From assembly GCF_900112815.1 (NCBI RefSeq), contig NZ_FOND01000012.1, positions 1 through 64,000 on the forward strand: a DNA stretch of 64,000 nt. Reading direction: 5' to 3'. The translations under genes and the position numbers were made by a program. Below the pieces are notes generated by a model. The model had not been told where the DNA came from and made no database searches. It was given only the letters and a program-made list of their open reading frames with translations. Source of the DNA: Blastococcus tunisiensis. Lineage in GTDB: Bacteria > Actinomycetota > Actinomycetes > Mycobacteriales > Geodermatophilaceae. This document shows positions 59,806-64,000 of this stretch, one piece after another (position 1 is the first letter of the stretch; every line of letters begins with the position of its first letter).

Positions 59806-60168
59806 TCATGTGGCGTCGGGGTCGAACGGCGGCGGGACGGCTCGGTCCCGGGGGCGGGCGACGACCGGTGCGGCGGCAGCGGCGGCGGAGCTCCCTCGGT
59901 GCACGGTGGGCTCGTCGTCCTCGCCCAGCAGCTGGCTGCGGATGAAGGTCTTGGGGTGGTACTTGCGCAGGTCGATGTCCCGGAACTCGGGCAGGTCGTC
60001 ACCGAGGGACTCGTTCACCTGCTCGCGGATACCGGTGACCGCGGCCCGCACCCGCTTGAGCCCGGCCGCGGCGTCCTTGGCGAGGTCCGGCAGGCGTTCC
60101 GGGCCGAAGATGAACAGCGCGGCCAGCCCGAGGACGATGATCTCGCCCCACCCGATCGAGTCGAACAC
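59806..60168 (-). CDS. tatB: Sec-independent protein translocase TatB
   Basis: 120 residues from the GTG at 60168. Begins FDSIGWGEIIVLGLAALFIFGPERLPDLAKD, the N-terminal helix plus GPxxLP hinge of TatB, followed by the amphipathic helix AAAGLKRVRAAVTGIREQVNESL and a variable Ala/Pro-rich tail. With TatC it receives twin-arginine substrates at the inner membrane. Before the IS481 insertion it stood about 75 bp after htrA and was probably read from it. Confidence 0.9.
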   Translation of the reverse strand: MFDSIGWGEIIVLGLAALFIFGPERLPDLAKDAAAGLKRVRAAVTGIREQVNESLGDDLPEFRDIDLRKYHPKTFIRSQLLGEDDEPTVHRGSSAAAAAAPVVARPRDRAVPPPFDPDAT

Positions 60169-60246
60169 CGGCCACCTCCCTCCGTCGGTCCCAGCGTAGA
60201 AGGCCCCCGCAGGGTTCGAGCCGCGCGTGTGGCGGCCGCCGGCTAG

Positions 60247-61365
60247 GTGTACTGACCAGAGACGTTGGTCGAGGACGTGTGACCACGGGATCTGACTGAA
60301 GATCTTGTGCGAGGAGGACCTCCGGACGTGGAGTGGAGCTGCTGAAGGCACCCACTACACGAACCCGGAGGTCCTCCTGGCCCACGCTAACGCTGCCCTG
60401 ACTCCCCGCCACCGTCTGAAGCTTGCTCGCGCCGTGGTCGATGGCGGCTGGACGATCAGCTACGCCGCGGCGGTGTTCAACGTCGCCTGGCCCACGGCCG
60501 AGAAGTGGGCCGACCGCTACCGCACCTGCGGGCCGGCGGCGATGGAAGACCGCAGCTCCCGGCCGCATGCCTGCCCGCGGCGCACGCCGCGGCCGATCGT
60601 GCGCAAGATCGTGCACCTGCGGTGGAAGAAGCGACTCGGGCCGGTGCAGATCGCCGACCGCCTCGGCCTGGCGGCCTCGACCGTGCACGCGGTGCTGGTC
60701 CGCTGCCGGATCAACCGGCTCTCCCACGTCGACCGCGCCACCGGAGAACCGATCCGCCGCTACGAACACGATCACCCCGGCTCGCTGCTGCACGTCGACG
60801 TGAAGAAGCTGGGCAACATCCCCGACGGCGGCGGCTGGCGCTACACCGGCCGCCAGCAGGGCCACAAGAACCGCGCCGCCACGGCAGGCAAGCCCCGCAG
60901 CAAGCACCACGGCCCGCTGCTGGGCACCGCCTTCGTGCACACCGTGATCGATGACCACAGCCGCGTCGCCTACGCCGAGATCCACGACGACGAGACCGCC
61001 GCCACCGCCATCGACGTCCTGCGCCGCGCGGTGGCCTGGTTCGCCGCCCGCGGCGTCACCACCCAGCGGGTGCTATCCGACAACGGCTCGGCCTACCGCT
61101 CCCACGCCTGGCGCGACGCATGCCTCGAGCTCGGCATCACGCCCAAGCGGACCCGGCCCTACCGGCCGCAGACCAACGGCAAGATCGAGCGCTTCCACCG
61201 CACCATGGCCGACGGCTGGGCTTTCGCCCGCATGTTCTACAGCGAGTCAGCCCGCCGGAAGGCCCTGCCCGCCTGGCTGCACGAGTACAACCATCACCGG
61301 CCCCACACCGCGATCGGCAAGCACTCCCCGATCACCCGCTTGAACAACCTGGCTGGGCAGTACAG
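60247..61365 (+). mobile_element. IS481-family insertion sequence at a CTAG target
   Basis: 1119 bp with terminal inverted repeats (left gtgtactgaccag; right end reads ctgtactgcccag on the minus strand), flanked by CTAG at 60243-60246 and 61366-61369. IS481 elements are known to insert into NCTAGN and duplicate CTAG, so the boundaries are firm. The right CTAG contains the stop codon of both the transposase (TAG, 61367-61369) and htrA on the other strand (TAG, 61368-61366). The element splits htrA from tatB. Confidence 0.88.
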
Positions 61366-61369
61366 CTAG
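60305..61369 (+). CDS. IS481-family transposase
   Basis: Up to 354 residues; the TTG at 60305 is the first start, but the family homology begins near HANAALTPRHRLKLARAVVDGGW, so the true start is likely about 20 codons later. HTH_29/HTH_32 N-terminal domains, then the rve core with D in LLHVDVKKLGNI, D in VLSDNGSAYRS and E in TNGKIERFHRTMADGW. The reading frame has no stop of its own: the TAG is supplied by the duplicated CTAG target. Frame intact; probably active. Confidence 0.88.
   Translation: MCEEDLRTWSGAAEGTHYTNPEVLLAHANAALTPRHRLKLARAVVDGGWTISYAAAVFNVAWPTAEKWADRYRTCGPAAMEDRSSRPHACPRRTPRPIVRKIVHLRWKKRLGPVQIADRLGLAASTVHAVLVRCRINRLSHVDRATGEPIRRYEHDHPGSLLHVDVKKLGNIPDGGGWRYTGRQQGHKNRAATAGKPRSKHHGPLLGTAFVHTVIDDHSRVAYAEIHDDETAATAIDVLRRAVAWFAARGVTTQRVLSDNGSAYRSHAWRDACLELGITPKRTRPYRPQTNGKIERFHRTMADGWAFARMFYSESARRKALPAWLHEYNHHRPHTAIGKHSPITRLNNLAGQYS
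60312..60378 (+). promoter_or_regulatory. Stem-loop enclosing the transposase ribosome site
   Basis: aggaggacctccgg (60312-60325) and ccggaggtcctcct (60365-60378) are perfect 14-bp inverted repeats 39 bases apart. The second arm contains the only good Shine-Dalgarno (ggagg) for a start near 60380. Read-in transcripts would form the hairpin and hide it; a 5' structure of this kind is a known way for insertion sequences to limit impinging expression. Confidence 0.5.
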
Positions 61370-62943
61370 GCAGCGTCGAGCGTGGCCTCGAGCTCGATCG
61401 ACCCGCCGCCGCGCACGACCTCGACGGTGATGGTGTCACCCGGCTGGAACGCGTCGACGGCGACCACCAGCTCCTCCGAGCTGCCGACCCGCTCCCCCTC
61501 GACGGCGATGACGACGTCCTCCTCGCGGATGCCCGCGGCCGCCGCGGCGCTGCTCGGCTCCACGTTCAGCACCAGGGCGCCGTCCCGGGTGCCGTCGGTC
61601 ACCGAACGGGTGTTCACCCCGAGCGAGGAGTGCACGGCCGATCCGCTCTCGATCAGCTGCTCGGCGATGTCGCGCATCGTGTCGACCGGGATCGCGAAGC
61701 CCAGGCCGATCGAGCCGCCGGCCCCGGTGGAGGCGATGGCGGTGTTGATGCCGATCAGCGCCCCGCTGGCGTCGACCAGCGCGCCCCCGGAGTTGCCGGG
61801 GTTGATCGGGGCGTCGGTCTGCACGGCGCTGATCACCGCGTTGGTGTCGCTACCCTCGCCGGCCAGCCGGACCGGCCGCTCCAGGGCGCTGACGATGCCG
61901 CTGGTCACCGTGCCGGCCAGCCCCAGCGGCGACCCGATCGCGACGACGGGGTCGCCGACGACGACGTCGTCGGAGCTGCCGAGGGAGGCGGCGACCAGAC
62001 CGGGCTTCTCCACCTTGAGGACGGCGATGTCGCTGGCCGGGTCGCGCCCGACGATGCGGGCCGCCGAGCCGCTGCCGTCGACGAAGACGGCGCGGATCTC
62101 CGCGCCCTCCACCCCGTCGGCACCGGAGACGACGTGGTTGTTCGTGACGATGTAGCCGTTCTCGGCGTCCACGACCACGCCGGAGCCGGTTGCCCCGGCC
62201 TGCCCGACCCGCACCTCGATGGAGACGACCGACGGCATGACGCTCTCCGCGATCTGCGACACCGAGCCCGGTTCCCGGGTGATGCCGGGGTCCACCTGGG
62301 AGAGCTGGGTGCCGGGCGCGAGCAGCGGCGTCTCGTCGTTGGTCTTGGTCAGGTACCAGCCGGCGCCGCCGCCGATCGCGCCGACGAGCAGCACGGCGAG
62401 CAGGGCGAGCACCGACAGCCGCACCGACAGGTCGCGCACCCGCAGCTTCGTGCGGTCCTGCGGTTCGACGACCACCGGCCCGGGCCGGCTGGCCTCGTCG
62501 TAGACGGCGGGCGCGCCGAGGCCGGCCGGCGCGTACGGGTCCCGCCACGGGTCGCTGCGGGCGTCGGACTTCCACCAGGGACCGGCGGCGGTGCGGCGGC
62601 GGCCGGGTCGGCCGCCGGGTGGTTCCTGCAGGCCCCGCTCCCCCGTGCCCTTGGGGCCGAACGCGCGCAGCAGCGCCTCCGCCGGCGGCGGTGGCACCGG
62701 ACGGGGCGGCGGGGTGGGCCGCCCGTCGGCGAAGCCGCCCACGGCGGCCGCCGGGCGGCCGAACGCCGCCTCCTGCTCCGGCGGCGGGCGGTCCGCCGGC
62801 GACGGTCGGGGCGCCAGCCGGTCGGGGACGTCGGCGAAGGCGCCGGTCACCCCGGGCGGCCGGACGAAGGCCTCCTCGCGCGGCGCGGTGCCGCCGGAGC
62901 CCGGAGCCGGCCCGTCGGACGGTCGCTGGTCGGAGGTGCTCAG
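61366..62943 (-). CDS. htrA: HtrA/DegP-like serine protease with PDZ domain
   Basis: 525 residues if started at the CTG 62943 that overlaps the rseA stop (CTGA); the first ATG or GTG inside the reading frame after rseA is GTG 62850, giving 494. A Pro-rich cytoplasmic tail (about 1-170), one membrane helix (about 176-197, LSVLALLAVLLVGAIGGGAG), then a trypsin-like domain with H270 (VTNNHVVSG), D305 (ASDIAVLKVE) and S385 (NPGNSGGALV), and a PDZ domain from about residue 410. The usual mycobacterial HtrA is close to 525 residues. Extracytoplasmic quality-control protease. Confidence 0.88.
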   Translation of the reverse strand: MSTSDQRPSDGPAPGSGGTAPREEAFVRPPGVTGAFADVPDRLAPRPSPADRPPPEQEAAFGRPAAAVGGFADGRPTPPPRPVPPPPAEALLRAFGPKGTGERGLQEPPGGRPGRRRTAAGPWWKSDARSDPWRDPYAPAGLGAPAVYDEASRPGPVVVEPQDRTKLRVRDLSVRLSVLALLAVLLVGAIGGGAGWYLTKTNDETPLLAPGTQLSQVDPGITREPGSVSQIAESVMPSVVSIEVRVGQAGATGSGVVVDAENGYIVTNNHVVSGADGVEGAEIRAVFVDGSGSAARIVGRDPASDIAVLKVEKPGLVAASLGSSDDVVVGDPVVAIGSPLGLAGTVTSGIVSALERPVRLAGEGSDTNAVISAVQTDAPINPGNSGGALVDASGALIGINTAIASTGAGGSIGLGFAIPVDTMRDIAEQLIESGSAVHSSLGVNTRSVTDGTRDGALVLNVEPSSAAAAAGIREEDVVIAVEGERVGSSEELVVAVDAFQPGDTITVEVVRGGGSIELEATLDAA

Positions 62944-63527
62944 GGGGTCCCGCCCGGAGCTGTCGTCGCCGCACCGGCCCCGACGGTCACGGTGCGCACG
63001 ACCGGCGGGACGACCTCGGTGTGCTGCTCGGGTGCCGAGGGACCGGCCACCGGCCCCCGGGGCCCCGGGTCGGTGGCCCCGCCGGCCGGCAGGTTCAGCG
63101 CCAGGACCGTGACGCCGGCACCGAGGCCGAGCATCGTCCCGGCGAGCCCCCGCCGGAGCCAGCGGGCGTGGCCGGGCCGGGCGGGCCGCTGCTGCGGCTG
63201 CAGGTCCACCGACCAGTCGCCGGAGGCGCCGCTGACGGTGAGCCCTCCGGGCCCGGCGGCCACGGTCCCGAGCCCGCCGCCGCCGGGACCGCAGACGTCG
63301 GTGGTGAACGGGATGGCGCACAGCCGCGACATCAGGTCGCCCGGCACTGCCACGTCCCGTGAACCGTGCAGGGCCTCCTTCGCCTCGCGCTGCGCCTCGA
63401 CGGCCAGGCGGCACTGGAGGCAGCCGGAGAGGTGCCGGGCGGCGCGGCCGGCCGGGCCGGCGGGCAGCTCCCCGTCGACCAGCGCGGCGATGGCCTCCTG
63501 CGCCAGGTGGCTCTCCGGGATGCTCAT
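62940..63527 (-). CDS. rseA: Anti-sigma factor RseA (zinc-containing)
   Basis: 195 residues. Zinc anti-sigma motif H32-x3-C36-x2-C39 (RHLSGCLQC) in a helical domain, then a soluble region and one membrane helix ([19 protein letters not shown]) near residue 130, and a Pro/Thr-rich outer part. Its start overlaps the sigE stop by 4 bp and its stop overlaps the presumed htrA start. It holds SigE inactive until released; in mycobacteria the release follows phosphorylation and proteolysis. Confidence 0.87.
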   Translation of the reverse strand: MSIPESHLAQEAIAALVDGELPAGPAGRAARHLSGCLQCRLAVEAQREAKEALHGSRDVAVPGDLMSRLCAIPFTTDVCGPGGGGLGTVAAGPGGLTVSGASGDWSVDLQPQQRPARPGHARWLRRGLAGTMLGLGAGVTVLALNLPAGGATDPGPRGPVAGPSAPEQHTEVVPPVVRTVTVGAGAATTAPGGTP

Positions 63528-64000
63528 GCGGGGGCGCCTCCGGTCCCGACGGAGCTGCGGCCAGGGGCGAGGTGGGCCAGCGCCTGCCGCAGCTGGACGC
63601 GGCCGCGGTGGATGCGGCTGCGGACCGTGCCGAGCTTGATGCCCAGCGTGGCCGCGATCTCCTCGTAGGTCAGGCCCTCGATGTCGCAGAGGACGACGGC
63701 GACGCGGAACTCCGGCGAGAGCGCATCCAGCGCCGCCTGCACCTGCGGATCCAGGTGGGTGTCGGCGTAGACCTGCTCGGGGCTCGGCGCGGTGCCGGGC
63801 AGGCGCTCGGTGTCCTCGGGCAGCGCGTCGAACCGGATCCGCTGCCGGCGGCGGACCATGTCCAGGAAGAGGTTGGTGGTGATGCGGTGCAGCCAGCCCT
63901 CGAAGGTGCCCGGCGAGAAGTCCGCCAGCGAGCGGAACACCCGGACGAACGTCTCCTGGGTCAGGTCCTCGGCGTCCTGGGGATTGCCCGAGAGCCGGTA
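63524..64000 (-). CDS. sigE: ECF sigma factor SigE, 5' end outside the window
   Basis: C-terminal ~158 residues, cut by the right edge. Region 2 is visible as [21 protein letters not shown] and [25 protein letters not shown]; region 4 HTH as [45 protein letters not shown]. Group IV (ECF) envelope-stress sigma factor, first gene of the sigE-rseA-htrA cluster, ATGA overlap with rseA. Confidence 0.9.
   Translation of the reverse strand, partial: YRLSGNPQDAEDLTQETFVRVFRSLADFSPGTFEGWLHRITTNLFLDMVRRRQRIRFDALPEDTERLPGTAPSPEQVYADTHLDPQVQAALDALSPEFRVAVVLCDIEGLTYEEIAATLGIKLGTVRSRIHRGRVQLRQALAHLAPGRSSVGTGGAPA

Noticed and set aside
1-64000. CRISPR array, tRNA or rRNA genes
   Set aside because: No regularly spaced repeats of CRISPR length and no cloverleaf or rRNA-like sequence noticed; the element's target is a protein gene, not a tRNA.

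Overview
High-GC actinobacterial chromosome segment. Gene content and the order sigE-rseA-htrA-tatB with mrp and an MgtE-like/DUF1003 pair nearby fit Actinomycetota; a Geodermatophilaceae-type genome (Blastococcus, Geodermatophilus, Modestobacter) is my guess, not a demonstrated assignment. GTG starts, 4-bp start/stop overlaps and some apparently leaderless promoters are typical of the group.

Left edge (1-2160): a complete IS3-family element (1-1279) with imperfect 25-bp terminal inverted repeats, a frameshifted membrane-protein relic, and a 203-bp fragment of a cpaF/tadA-type secretion ATPase gene. The 5' part of the same cpaF lies at 22503-22768. Between the two halves sits a ~20.4 kb integrative element (2148-22515) bounded by a 13-bp direct repeat (tcgttgacccaga). 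Rejoining the flanks at this repeat restores the cpaF frame exactly (...IWVNE-PGRVF...). Clusters of the heptamer TGCGGAC spaced exactly 11 bp lie just inside both ends and are probable integrase arm sites. A third cluster (1822-1850, inverted) beside the other broken end of the cpaF fragment suggests that a second related element also entered this gene.

Element cargo (2161-22502): a Doc toxin with a Panacea-domain antitoxin, a GIY-YIG nuclease divergent from an IF2N-like/zinc-cluster protein, two unassigned genes around a large inverted repeat, a two-gene Gabija system (GajA OLD nuclease, GajB UvrD helicase), a single-chain MmeI-like restriction-modification enzyme, a double-HTH protein divergent from a secreted phospholipase A2, and a mobility module (TrwC/MobF relaxase, excisionase, tyrosine integrase). 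No type IV secretion or coupling-protein gene is seen, so it looks like a mobilizable defence island rather than a self-transmissible ICE.

Chromosome right of the element: AraC regulator/methyltransferase pair, quinone-oxidoreductase-like enzymes, DUF853 ATPase, cytosine deaminase plus CodB permease, tandem-duplicated 'MGDKSP' small basic proteins (30539-30979), TPP enzyme, AlkD-like repair protein, and an operon of ribbon-helix-helix regulator, DUF4097 protein and DrrAB-like ABC transporter preceded by a four-copy operator (34646-34701). An aromatic-acid/CoA locus follows (39842-49286): BenE-type permease (start region probably frameshifted), acyl-CoA ligase, PadR regulator, and a divergent operon for a three-subunit molybdenum hydroxylase with an enoyl-CoA hydratase inside it and a CoxG domain fused to the iron-sulfur subunit. 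Then come gamma-carbonic anhydrase, CitE-like lyase, EamA/PhzF, MgtE-like/DUF1003, AzlCD, diguanylate cyclase and Mrp.

Right edge (59806-64000): envelope-stress cluster sigE (5' cut by the window), rseA, htrA, tatB. An IS481-family element has landed on a CTAG at the htrA stop codon, so htrA and the transposase, convergent, both end within the same duplicated CTAG, and htrA is now separated from tatB.
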